Shown here in pieces: positions 11,741 to 23,233 of a stretch of 25,800 bases of DNA. A model generated the notes under the pieces. That model saw only the letters and a list, made by a program, of their open reading frames with translations, made no database searches and was not told the DNA's origin. The translations under genes were made by a program, and so were the position numbers. Within the stretch, counting starts at the first letter, position 1. Every line of letters starts with the position of its first letter. Origin of the DNA: Dipetalonema caudispina (taxonomy: Eukaryota > Nematoda > Chromadorea > Rhabditida > Onchocercidae); NCBI GenBank assembly GCA_013365325.1, contig JABVXV010000571.1, forward strand, positions 1 through 25,800, written 5' to 3'.

Positions 11741-14700
11741 TTCGCATTTATCTAACTTTTTTCGGAAAATTTAACAAGTTTCGATAAGCTAATCAGTAAA
11801 AATCAAAAAAATGCTTGCATCATCGATAACCTTCAGAGTTCTAACTCAATAAGATTTATGTGAGCAATTATGGAAAGTATTATTGATTGAATAAGTTAAA
11901 AGCAAATGATAAACTTAAATACGATAGTTTTATAAATTGGAAGATTGTAAAAAAGATATATAAATATATATTGATGTGTGTTATCTGATACGATCCGATC
12001 TGATTGAATTAGAAGATCTCAATAAAACAGTATGATTTAAAGAATGAATAAAAAAGTAGAATGATTTAAACAAAGATAGCGAAAAGTTAAAATTAAATAA
12101 AAGTTTTTAATTTGAAAAAAGAAAGAGACGTGAAAAAAATAAGAAAAGGAAGAAAATTGAAAATTAATAAAATGATATAAGCAAAAGAGCTATAATGGGA
12201 AAATAAAAGTAAAGAAGGTTTTATGAAATCAAATTTGGTATCCAAGTAACGAAACAACGGATAAGAGTGTTCTGATATCGAATAATAGATTATTTAAATA
12301 TAAAGAAAAAAAAAACTCTCGCTTATTGCATTTAAGAAAACAAAAAAAAAAAAAGGTAAAATACAACAGGAAGAAATTAAATAATTAAATAATTTAAATT
12401 AAATTAAAAGATAATTTAATGGAAAAAGGAAAAAATGAAATACACGATTTGAATGGAATTATGCAATAAGTGATGATCAGATGATAAAGACTTGGAAATA
12501 TTGTACATGAATGATAGAGGAATAGATTAATTAATATACCGTAATTTTAATAATCATGATAAAAAAACGTAATTATAGTCATAGTAATTCATAATTATGA
12601 TAAGTAGCTATAATAAGAAGCAAACTTTGTTATTGCAAGTACAACGAATTGCAGCTGCACATGAATAAAATAGTAATATATTGAAATTAAAAAGAATGTT
12701 TCACACAAATTCCTTTGTTCTAGATTTGGAATAAAGATTAGATTACTTAAAAAGTTTAAAAAGCGAAAAATTGGAAAATTAAAAAAACAAGAATAATAAA
12801 AATAAGAGGAATGTATCAAATCGAAATAGAGAAAAAGAACAAATATGCGTGTGAAAATCGCGAAATAGCGGGAAATAACTTCGGTTGGTATAAAAATGAA
12901 ATAAACTCATTAAAAACCGAATGAAATACTTCGATATATTCAATAATGACTTGGTAAAAAAATTAAAATTTTTAGCAAGCAGTGCATATATTAACATAAA
13001 ATATGATCAGCAAAATTTTGATGAAATTAACGAATGTAAAAGTTACAATACTAAATTATGTGATAAAATAAACTAAGTAAATTAATGAGTTAATTAGTCA
13101 AACGCTTAAAACCAATTAGTAAAGGAAATGTTTAAAAATCGTAAATAGACAATCATGTAATTAAATCAAAAGGAAAAGAAAGCAAATGATTTTAAATCAT
13201 AAAAAATGAAAGAAAAGAGAAAATTTTTAATAAATAGTAGATATGTATGATATTTTCCATGATAAAAATAGTTAAATCCATTAAAAATTTAATTGCCAAA
13301 AGAGTAAAACAAAGCGAAAATTTTTGCTGGAATGAAATAATTAATCAGTAATCGATAAAAAAGAAAATAAACTTATTTAGATAAAATGCACCGAATAGAT
13401 TACAATTAAGACTTAATAATAGTACATTTATTGTTGGGTTCGTTATATTTATGAAATGATAAAATATTAAAATTTTTCAAAAGTTTCCTAACAATATTAA
13501 AAGTTTGAAAAGCATTTTGAAAACAAAGCATTAAAAATTGCATTGGAAAATTAAATCTAAAAAAAAGAAATGAAGTTGAACATAATATTACCTGAAATAG
13601 ATAATAGAATTGGTTGGAAAATTTACTGGGAATTTCCGAAATTCCTACGAATATTGGAAAATTTGCATGGCATCTTATGAATTGAAATATTAATTAAACT
13701 TATTGAAACACGAAGGAAAAAGGAAGAAGAAATAGGTGAAATTGAAACGGTTGAAATTAAACGTAAAATATTATTTTAATTATGAAATGATTAAATTTTT
13801 ATTCTTATTTCATTTCATGGAGGTATTTTTTCATGAAATTATTATAATGTGTTATTTTAAACATACTTTTTTCATTCTCTTATTGAAATAGTAAAAATAA
13901 ACATAATTTATAGATATAAAATTGATGAGTAAAAAATGAAAATAAAGTCGATTAATTATTTTAATTGAGATACAACGATTTTTCAAATTCTTTAAAAAAG
14001 ATTAGAAAAAAAAATTGCAATTAAATGCGATAACATATCATAGAATTGTTATTTTCATCAATAATTTGATATTTTCATAAGTGTTACAAATTTTTTGTTC
14101 AAATTTTTGTTCAAAATTTTTTGCACATCATTATTATTTCAATAAATTTTGAAATTGAAAATTACAATGATGATATAAATGAAGAAAGGATACCAACATA
14201 GCTATATAAGAGTTAAATCATACGGAAAGGAAAAATATTGAAAAATTCGATTGACTGCAAAAATATGGATACTTATTTCAACATTCTTTAAGATAGGAAT
14301 ATTATAAAACTAAATGCCTTCAGGAAGGAAAAAAAAAAAAAAAAAATAAAAAAACATAAAAAAAAAAAAAAAAAATAAAAGATAAAAAAATGAAAAAAAA
14401 AAAAAAAAAAAAGAAAAAGAAAAAAAAAAGTACCGCAAAAAAATACCACATTACATGAAAAATTGCATTATTATGCATAAAGTAAATATATATTAGTTCC
14501 GGAAATTTGATACTACGATGAGAGTTAAAAAAAAAAAAATAAGGAAAGATTATTGATGGTTAAATTTGTAAGTATAATCATTCGATATTACGACGAGAAA
14601 ATATTGAAATTTAAAGCTAAGCCTAAGTTTATTGATTGGTTGCATTGATAAGAGAGGCTTATAAAAATAGAAATTTTGTTAAAATTAAAGTAAACAATTT

Positions 14701-15390
14701 GAAGGAAGAAAGGATCACTGAATGATTATTAATTATAATAGCATAAGTGTGGAAGAAAAAAGTGATAAAATACATTTATAGAGAAACTATTAATTAACTA
14801 ATTGTAGCAAAATTGAATGATCAAATAGCACATATTTTTTTTTATGGATTTAATTACAGGTTTAGGTAAAGCATGAAAAGTAATTGTTGAAAATTATTTC
14901 AAATATTGAAATCAAAAAATGAATAACTCGATTGATAGGATTAATATTGATAGAAAAAATGGTAAGAATAAAGTATCAATGTACAAAAGATTATTTCCGG
15001 TTAGCAGCAATTTTTATTCATCAAAAAAAAAGATAATAACAGATGTTGCTGGATGATTTTACTAACAGTGATAAAATCTCATAGATCAATCATAGATATT
15101 AATATAATCGAATTGCTACTATAATGATATTTTTAATATTTTTGATCATTAAAAAAAAAAAGCGAGAATTGAAAAAATTAGTAAAAAAAGTGGAAATGAA
15201 AAAAAAAGTTCAAAATATTTTACAAATTTCAAGAATATAAATGAGAAGAAAAAAAGAAAGTGGAATATAGTATTTCAATTATTATTTTGTTTGTAAAATT
15301 TATCACTCCAGTTGATGCATGCTTAAAAGATAATTGAATTAAAAAAAGGAAATGATTGTTAATAGAATAATAAGTTAAGTATTCTTAATA
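11741..15390. other. Noncoding stretch with strong purine bias on the plus strand
   Basis: No gene recognised. A clearly exceeds T and G exceeds C: in 12001-12600 I count about 93 G to 36 C. It contains an A-rich block at 14322-14430 and a 36-codon frame at 13570-13680 (MKLNIILPEIDNRIGWKIYW at its start), too short to judge. Confidence 0.6.
14322..14430. repeat. A-rich low-complexity block
   Basis: About 110 nt of A runs up to about 20 long, separated by single T, G or C. Likely unstable in length. Confidence 0.9.
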
Positions 15391-16380
15391 CTTACTGAAA
15401 TATTTCATTTCCTAATAAAACTATTTCACTAAATTTGCTGTATTCCAATTTTGTTCGTCTCAATCAATTCTAAATGTTCCGCAAATTTGCATTTCTATAA
15501 TTATCACTCATTGTTTTTCTATTTCAAATTGAAATTCGAAATTTCAAAAATAGCAATCTATGCAGCAATTATTATAATAATTATTACTACACCTAATTAA
15601 CGGTAAGTGCTAGCAACAGTATTAACAATGACAGTGCTGATAATCATTGAGCAATTGTTGAACTTTTTAATATTACTGTCACATACACATATCGTTATTC
15701 GAAATTCATAATTAATTAATAGTTTAGATAAAACGACTATTAGTTATTAAATGTTAAATACCAATTACTCATTTAAAATATCACATTACCAAATTTTTGC
15801 ATGCGGAAAATACTTTCCACCAATTATTCACTTGAAGTGTTAAATTATCAAATATATAAACTCAAAATTTTAGAAAATTGATCGAAGTCACTAATCATAG
15901 TAAGTATTAATTAAAATAAAACCGTTTTTTTTTTAGAAAATTTTAAATTTAATTATTTATGATTATCATAAAAAGAAATAATACTATCTTCTTACATAGA
16001 ATTTTACTCGTTAAGCCTAGCTATGAACGATAATAATAAGTATATTAGCATCTTTCTTAATTTGTATTATTGTACATTTTATTATTTTATCTTAATATCA
16101 TTTTCTACTTTTAGAATTAAATTTTTTCATTAACTTTTTTTTTCACTTTATTAATTGCTGTTTAAAAGCGGTTTATTTATTTGAAAAAGATTAAAAATCG
16201 TTTATCACACATCAAATGAAAATTTGTTGAAAATGTATTTCACACTCTTTGATTTGTCGATTTTTCCTGCTGATAATACTAATTAATAGGCACATCTAAA
16301 AATGCTATCACTGACAATGCGTTGTCATTAAAATGAGAAATATACATCAAAAAGTTGCTTTTTTTTTTTAAAAAAAATAC
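15391..16380. other. Noncoding stretch with reversed (mildly C-rich) skew
   Basis: No gene recognised. The G excess of the left neighbour stops here and C slightly exceeds G. A perfect donor-like GGTAAGT occurs at 15602-15608, but the frames before it are closed. Confidence 0.55.
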
Positions 16381-17884
16381 AAAGCAAAAAAATTTGTGAA
16401 GGAATTAAAAATCAATAAAAAAAAAATTGCGAATAATTGATGAAAGAGAAGAAATAATGTAACGGAAGCAGGAGGTTAGAGGTCAATTTGTAAATGTTGA
16501 AAAAACGTCATTGTTACATGCGCTATACATAATTGATAACCAGTTTAAATTTAAAGCGAAAATTTGAATTCAAACAAGGAAAGTAATAAAATGTATTAAA
16601 ATAATCGGTGGAAAATAAATGTATTGTCAATTTAAAGGTAACAAATAGATTTTGAATTTAATTTAAATTTTATAGCTATCATTTCGAATTATAGAAGTGT
16701 AAAAGAAAGTGTGAAAATTGTCAATTCTAAAGCTTAACTATAAAATAAAATTGATGCTATTGGTTTTTTTTTTTTTTCTCTAAACTTAGCACTACAATAC
16801 GATGTGATAAATTATTTTCTGCATTGAATTTGAATCTATAATTCAATTTCCTATAATGGATTTAAATTTAATCAAATCTCAAAATGTTAAAAACACATTA
16901 TTTGAAATGAATATATTTGATTATGCAATATTAATAGATAATTTATAATTTATGAAGAATTTTTTGATTACTTTAAAAGATTACTTAGACTACTTTGTGA
17001 ATTTTTAGCAAAAATCCAAAAGTGATCCTAAAATCCCAAATGATTTGATTAGGCACTTATTTTGGTATTAACTTGGGTTTCAAATCTACTCATATCATTC
17101 ATCATTATAACTCCCCATAATCATCATTTACACCCCAACAAATATTAGGATTACTTACTACTTAACAGTAGTCATTCATTTTCATTGACAATTTAGGTTA
17201 GTCATACAATGTTCATTAGTAAATAAAGCTTTTGAAAAGAATTCAATTGTTTAACAATATTACTAGAAATCTAAGAATGGTAAATTTAAATTTCCAATTT
17301 CCTTCAAAATTTTCAAAGTAAATACATAATAATAACTAATATCTAAAATTTCAACCAATTAATATAAATAAGACTTACAAAAAAAAAAAAAGATGAATTA
17401 GTAAAAAAAAAAGAATTGATGCAAATTTAATTTCATTGAAATATAATAAAAATCAACTAAAGCATAGAAAATGATCAAATAAGATTTTGAAGAAGATTTA
17501 TTCATTGGCCAATATTATTATTTAGCTTGAAGTAATATGTTTCTTTCATTGCTTTTACTCTAAAAACTATCTTGCAGTATAATCATAAATGACAATGTAG
17601 TGAATTCATTTTTTTTTTTTTTTTTTTTTTTCGGATAGATGGATAAATTCGAGAGGAAAATGCTTTGTGTATTATATAAACCATGAAATAATTAATTAAG
17701 TCTTTCAAAGATTATTCTGGTGGAAATTTTTTTTTTTAGCACGATTAGTAGAAATATTGATTTTGAGTTCTTTTCTATGCAATATATTTTAGGTGATTGA
17801 ATTATTTCGTTTCCTATTGAATATCAAATAATATACCGAATGAATAATATATCAAAGTATTAAATAATCGATTTTTTACAAAAC

Positions 17885-17902
17885 ATATATATATATATAT
17901 AT
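17885..17902. repeat. (AT)9 microsatellite
   Basis: Pure AT alternation flanked by C and G, so CATAT...ATATG is self-complementary. Confidence 0.93.
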
Positions 17903-18775
17903 GTAGCATATACCAAAGGAATAAATATATTAAATGAATTTAATATTTGAAGTTCAAAGGTTAGTCATAATTTAACTAAAGATTAGCATAAGAAGAAAAA
18001 TTCGTAGCAGTGATGAAAGCAGCGATGAAATATTGAAGGCGGAATCGAAAAAAAAAAAAAAAAAATTACCCACAAATACTAGCTATAACTAATTATTCCA
18101 CTGGGACAATCTAATTAATCATGAATAAACTAAACGGAATAATTCAACACTTTAATTCCAGGATTCTTGTACACATTCAGGAATTTTTTCCTAATCGTAA
18201 AAAATTGATTTAATTTTAGGATTTTTTCACGACGTAAAAAAAGTCAGAAGCGATATTTAGGGAATTAATATGCTCTGATTTAATAATACAATGAAGTAAC
18301 ATATTAGCCGTGTAACGTACGTTGTATTTGACGTATTATTACACATCACAATATTTCTAAAAAAAAATATAGCAATAAAAGATTAGTATGAGAAATATTT
18401 CCAAATAATATTATAATAAAAATAATAAATAAAAAAAATTTGCATATTTTTTAAAGAATAATTTTAACAAAAAAAATACTCTATCAATTATAAAAATTCT
18501 AATGGGAGAAAAAAAAAAAAAAAAAAGTTAAGCTATTGATAAGATTTGTAAAAATTTTTTAAAAGTAAAAAATTTCCAACAATAAATTCTTTCAAGCGTA
18601 AGAAAGAATTATAATTATTAATAAGATAAGCATGAAGAATTTCGTAGTTAAAATGATTCACGAGGAAATATTTGAAACGATCAGAGAGATTTTAGTATTA
18701 TAATGAGCAATTCGCACGATAGCATCATTTAAGCAGCCATAAGAATGATTTAGTAGAATTGAATGTGGATTTCGA

Positions 18776-18791
18776 TTCTTTGGCCAAAGAA
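18776..18791. repeat. 16-bp perfect palindrome with a following direct repeat
   Basis: TTCTTTGGCCAAAGAA. Its right half GCCAAAGAA recurs 13 bp on, at 18796-18804. Perfect palindromes of 16 bp are expected a few times by chance in this composition. The GGCC core is what makes this one stand out. Confidence 0.8.
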
Positions 18792-19221
18792 GTGTGCCAA
18801 AGAAAGCAAAAGGATATAAAGGATGGGAATTATGCAAATTAGTTATGAAACAACAATGAATTCAGCAATAATATTAAAATGGACCTAATAATACAACAAA
18901 ATTTGCCAGAAATTTCCATAATAAACTTTGTGAGAAATTTTTATAAATAAACAAATAGTGAAACAAGCAAACAAATAAATAAATATACATATATATAATG
19001 CATATAAGAATATATTTTGCTTATGCAAAAAATAAATAGATGAATATTATTTTTTTTTTTTTAATTTAAAAAATTGACTTATAATTTATAATCTAAAGTA
19101 AAAAACTTACTGATGAAAAATTGCCCATTTTATTTATGTTTTATAATTTAAAAATTGCAATTATTTGAAAAAAGATTATGCCTTACCAATAAACTTATAT
19201 ATTACCGATCCAAGCAATTTT

Positions 19222-19282
19222 TTGATAATCATTAATTGATAATCATTAATTTTTTGATAATCATGTAAATTTTGATAATCAT
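19222..19282. repeat. Cluster of four TTGATAATCAT motifs
   Basis: Exact copies at 19222-19232, 19236-19246, 19254-19264 and 19272-19282 (spacing 14, 18 and 18). Each contains TGATAA, the preferred site of nematode gut GATA factors. It may be a regulatory cluster or simply a short degenerate tandem repeat. Confidence 0.75.
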
Positions 19283-19289
19283 TTCCAAC

Positions 19290-20800
19290 AATGATATTTT
19301 ATTCCATAGGTAATTCAATTCATGGTATCATTAATAAATAAGTCAATAAAAAAATTTCTGCAGAAAAAATGAAAAAAAAAAAGGAATGTAAATTTTGATA
19401 ATTAATACGTTTCAAATAATTAGTTAAGTGGAATATTCGCTAATTTGATTGAAATTAAAATTACCTAATTTTAATAATGATTTCCAAATTTTAAGGAAAA
19501 ATTCTATGCAATGGATGCATTACTTCTTTATAGATTTAGATATTCTTGAAAATATCATAAATAAAAATGAAAACTTCGCTGTAAAATACATTTTTACCTG
19601 TTTTTAAGCTGATGAAGGAATGTAAATTTTGTCAAATTACTCAATTATTCTATGTTGGACTAATGAAATTATTCATTACCATTTGAAATATTAAATTATC
19701 CGAATGATAGTTAAGAAATTAGAAGAAAAATTTTTGAGAAAAAAGGTCATATTTGACAAAAATGTTGAAATGACAAAATGAAAAAACATTATATTAATCG
19801 AGAAAAATAAACTATCAAATTTTCGTTCTTTTTCACTTATTCAATTTTCACCATCTTTTTTCTTTTCCTTCATAATTTCCAATGTATTTTCTAATCTATC
19901 ATTACTTTTGAAACGTTATTTCAAAAATTAAAAGGAAAAAAATAAGAAAAAAGTAAAAGAGTAAAACAGTAAACAATCCTTTTACGATGAACTTTGTAGA
20001 ATATAAGAACAAAATTCTTATAGTCGATTTCTTTCGCATTTTTTTTTTTTGCCATTTAAATTTTCATTTTTTGAATTTTATTCAAATTTCATATCTTCCA
20101 AAAGCTAATTCGATCAATGAATCATTCATTCCAAAGGTTTCAAGAAAATTTCAATATTAGAAGACATTTTTCTTCCTTTTTTCTTTTGTTCTTTTTTTTT
20201 TTAAAAAAAAGTCTAATAACGGAAATTTATTTTCAATAGCGTATCCGTATGAAATTAGTAATAAACATTAATGCTTATTCCATAGCAATAAATTAAAATT
20301 GCTATTAGAAAAATTTAATTTTCTTTTTGAAAAATTTATTCACAAAATCACAATTTTTCCCTAATATTTTTAATTGCATTCCCATTTGAGATAAATGTAA
20401 AATAATAGTAGCAATTTTGACTATTATTTATGATGCAAATTATTAATTAATATTTTGTTTAGCAACAATTGCAACAAATCTCGAATAAATATTAGTATTA
20501 TTTAAGATTTATTTCATTTAAAATGTGTTCAATCTTTTGAAATTACCAAAGAAATAAAATATGCCATTTTTATCTAACCTAATATTAGGCTTTTTTTTAT
20601 CATACTAATACATTTATAATATATAATTTATTTCCAGCCTCTTTTAAATTGCTTTTTACAGTACTTATCAATGATTTTAAAAGTATTTTATCACATTTCT
20701 ACACTCCTTTCTTCTAATTTGTTAATTTATTGCTACTTCTGATAAGCAAACAAAAAATAAGGCATATTTGTTGAAAATTTTTTCAACTTTTTTTCAATCT
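19290..20800. other. AT-rich noncoding stretch, C and T rich on the plus strand
   Basis: No gene recognised. In 19801-19920 I count about 22 C to 5 G, the opposite bias to 11.7-15.4 kb. Otherwise T runs and short frames only. Confidence 0.55.
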
Positions 20801-20805
20801 ATATA

Positions 20806-20950
20806 TAAATATGTATACTATATGCATGCATAAACTGCTTATAATGGTTGCATGCGCATACATATGATGTGTGAACTACCTGTAATTGTTGCATGCGCAT
20901 GCATATGATAACTAAACTGTCTTTAATTGTTGCATGTGCATGCATATATA
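20806..20950. repeat. 41-bp tandem repeat, about three copies plus a partial
   Basis: The core GTTGCATGCGCAT starts at 20847 and 20888, and GTTGCATGTGCAT at 20929, exactly 41 bp apart. A partial copy with ATGCATGCATAAACTGC lies to the left. Each unit carries nested palindromes (GCATGC, ATGCGCAT). As 41 is not a multiple of 3, any frame through it changes from unit to unit, which argues against a coding repeat. Confidence 0.85.
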
Positions 20951-21110
20951 TATTCAAATACAAGTACCACAATACGGGTACTAATGAGGGAGGAATTAAA
21001 GAAATGAGAAAAATGATTGTACAAAGGGGACGGGAAGGGTTGTCATCGCTATTGTCATCATCACTAACCAACCTATGCATTTCATTCCCTTTTCGTCTTT
21101 TTTAATTTTT
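20951..21110. other. Less AT-rich segment beside the 41-bp repeat
   Basis: Frames of 70 codons (plus, ATG 20893) and 93 codons (minus, from 21080) overlap here. Both run into the tandem repeat. The plus one starts with a signal-like KLSLIVACACIYIF made from repeat copy 3. Neither has support beyond being open, so I leave them uncalled. Confidence 0.4.
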
Positions 21111-22920
21111 CTCTAAAAAATTTTTCACACGAAACATTTCCGCTGTTACCAGTTTATACATCGTCACTTTTCATCCACGTTTATCACATTTATTACTTCA
21201 ACCAATTAATTATTCCCTTAAATCAATATTTGCTAATGTCTTATTAACATTTTAATATTTTATTTTCATCGTTGTTAGATCAGATATTTACATAAATACG
21301 TAAATTTTTTTGATTAATTTCTTCCTTTTTTTTTTTTAATAACTGAAATTAATTTTATTCGTTAAGATTTTCTAAATATATTACCCATTACTATGTATAT
21401 TACCCATTACTTTGTTTTTATTCCACCTTAAATGGCTAATGTCATATTTGTTAATAATATTTCAAAAAAAATCTATTTGTAAGGCAATTGTATTAAAAAA
21501 ATTAATAGCATAATTTTGATCAGTGATTTAGTTTGTGGTTATGATAAATGTTAAAGTAAAATTTTGCTAATTTTATTATTAATTAATTTAGTTCACTTAT
21601 ATGATTGTATCAAATTAATATCATGGCTGATGAACATACATAATAGATAAGGAATCCATTTGTATCTAATAAAACAGAATGGTAATTAATTAAAAGATTC
21701 ATTCATCTTTTGCTACAGTAATAATTCATACCTATTTTACCATAACTAATCCTCATACTCTACTGTAGCTTACATTGTTTTACATTATTTTTCTTTAGAT
21801 CAAATAACCTAATATTTCTTAAGTTTAATATGGATAATCAAAAATATTTATTGAAATTTGCGGGAATATGAATTTTTTTTTAAAAAAAAGAATGATTTCC
21901 AACTCTTTGCAATCACGATAAATAAATCAAAGGATCATATTTTATATCAACTATATCAATTATTTCAAGCGGATACGAGATATGTGTGGTACATTTACAC
22001 AGTAATATTAGGATACTTTCAAACCATATGTAATATTAAACTGTCAGAATAAGTAAGTTAAGAAAAGTGCTATCTATAAAGTGCTATCGAAAAAAAAAAG
22101 ATCCAATATTTGCAACATAAAATTATAAAAAAAGTAAATTTTGTACTTGGATAATTAAAATATAATCTATTAATATCAGTGCGAAATATTAATTATCAAA
22201 ATACAACAATTTTAGAATTAAAATGAAAAATAATGACAAATAATATTATATATTGCTATGATAAATTGTCAATTGTTAACAAAACTTTTCTGTCAACGAT
22301 TATTTGAAAGTTGTTAAATAAAACAATTATTGTTTGAATAACAAATGAAAAGAGTAAAAAACAAGAATTTTTGAGATAAAAATTAGGAAATAAAAGGCAG
22401 AAAATTTATTTATTTCATGTTTGATTTAACATACCAATAATAATATTTCATTATTCATTCATTTAAAAATAGTCGTTTAATTTCATGAGATTTAACAAAT
22501 TTCAGTACCATTAATATCAGACTATTTTCTTTTTTTTGATCAAAACTTTAAACTGAAATATGGAAGAAGTTTTTAGTCTAAAAAATTTGTTATCAATTCA
22601 AGAGAAAAACTATATTTATTGTTATCAGAATTACATTATTTATTCGCTTTTTGTTGTCTTTTTTCTTTTCAACTTAAAGTGAAATAACTTTCTAATTCAA
22701 AATTAAAAAATGAATTAAATATGAGGTGGAAAAGTAATTGAACCTAATTGAATTAAATCATATGAGTAAATTTCAATTATAAAAAATTTCGACACATAAA
22801 TATCTGACATTGCTATATTAAATGGTGATATATTTTTTGAATATTTCAATAATTTCTACTTCTGTTTCTTCCAAATAGAAAATTTTTGATACTATTTCCT
22901 TACTTTTTCACATATGTAAT
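21111..22920. other. AT-rich noncoding stretch upstream of the saposin-like gene
   Basis: No gene recognised. It contains a 19-bp tandem pair ATATTACCCATTACTATGT (21378-21396 and 21397-21415, one mismatch) and AAAGTGCTATC twice, 14 bp apart, at 22064-22088. An open frame of 64 codons at 21858-22052 lacks any ATG. Confidence 0.55.
21378..21415. repeat. Two-copy 19-bp tandem repeat
   Basis: ATATTACCCATTACTATGT followed directly by the same 19 bases with one A-to-T change. Confidence 0.9.
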
Positions 22921-22928
22921 TTACACAA

Positions 22929-22934
22929 TGATAA
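22929..22934 (+). promoter_or_regulatory. TGATAA GATA-factor-type site upstream of the saposin-like gene
   Basis: TGATAA lies 95 nt before the proposed trans-splice acceptor. Nematode gut GATA factors (the ELT-2 family) bind TGATAA in proximal promoters, and saposin-like genes are often gut-expressed. TGATAA is not rare in DNA this AT-rich, so a chance match is quite possible. Confidence 0.2.
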
Positions 22935-23023
22935 TTACCTAATTATTTATTTGAATAGCAGCTTTTTGTATGCTAATTTAATCGATACAATAAATTTCGA
23001 GATTTTTTGATACTTACATTTAA

Positions 23024-23029
23024 TTTCAG
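23024..23029 (+). promoter_or_regulatory. Probable trans-splice (or 5' UTR) acceptor before the saposin-like gene
   Basis: TTTCAG lies 42 nt upstream of the ATG at 23072, after a T-rich stretch (tacatttaatttcag), and no other AG lies so well placed. In nematodes this position and consensus are typical for addition of a spliced leader. It could instead be the 3' end of an ordinary 5' UTR intron. The call is inference from position and consensus. Confidence 0.5.
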
Positions 23030-23071
23030 CTTCTTATACGTATAAAAAATAGGACGGACTAATAGATAAAA

Positions 23072-23233
23072 ATGAATATATTATTATTGTTGGTGGTAAA
23101 TTTTGCCTATATTTTGGCAAAAGAAAAAGTGGCCAATCTTAATTTGATACCAGATGAAATTATCTGTCCATTCTGTATTGCATTAATTGAAAATTTTCAA
23201 CGAACTACTCAACAAAATTCAGCTTATAAACAT
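23072..23233 (+). CDS. Exon 1 of the saposin-like gene: signal peptide and first two cysteines
   Basis: 54 codons from ATG to the donor CAT|GTTAGT at 23234, ending in phase 0. It encodes the signal peptide, a short linker (KEKVANLNLIPDE) and the first SapB helix with IICPFCIALIENF. Unspliced, the frame continues only 13 codons (VSLFIFYLFLANP) before TAG at 23273-23275, so the donor is needed to reach the other four cysteines. Confidence 0.87.

Larger units (their letters stand above)
16381..19200. other. AT-rich noncoding stretch, again G over C in parts
   Basis: No gene recognised. It holds a direct-repeat motif AGGTTAgAGGTCA (16473-16485), a T23 run (17609-17631), an (AT)n tract (17885-17902), TTGGCCAA at 17505-17512 and 18780-18787, and a 40-codon frame without ATG at 18723-18842. 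Confidence 0.55.

Noticed and set aside
12595..12997. Two hydrophobic minus-strand frames of 72-74 codons
   Set aside because: The DNA is purine-rich on the plus strand, which makes the minus strand T-rich and gives Phe/Leu/Ser frames. Length is within chance.
17150..17230. Minus-strand GTAAGT near 17155 as a splice donor
   Set aside because: All three frames before it are closed within a few codons.
19102..19126. Minus-strand ATGGGCAATTTTTCATCA followed by GTAAGT (myristoylation-like MGNFSS start exon)
   Set aside because: Six codons are too few, and I found no matching downstream acceptor with an open frame on that strand.
20799..21105. Overlapping 93-codon (minus) and 70-codon (plus) frames, the latter with a signal-like start
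   Set aside because: Both read through the 41-bp tandem repeat, whose length is not a multiple of three. The signal-like part is one repeat copy, and frames of this length are expected by chance.
21858..22052. 64-codon plus frame ending just before a perfect GTAAGT
   Set aside because: It has no ATG, and its stop codon TAA lies immediately before the donor, so the donor cannot extend it. No good acceptor precedes it.
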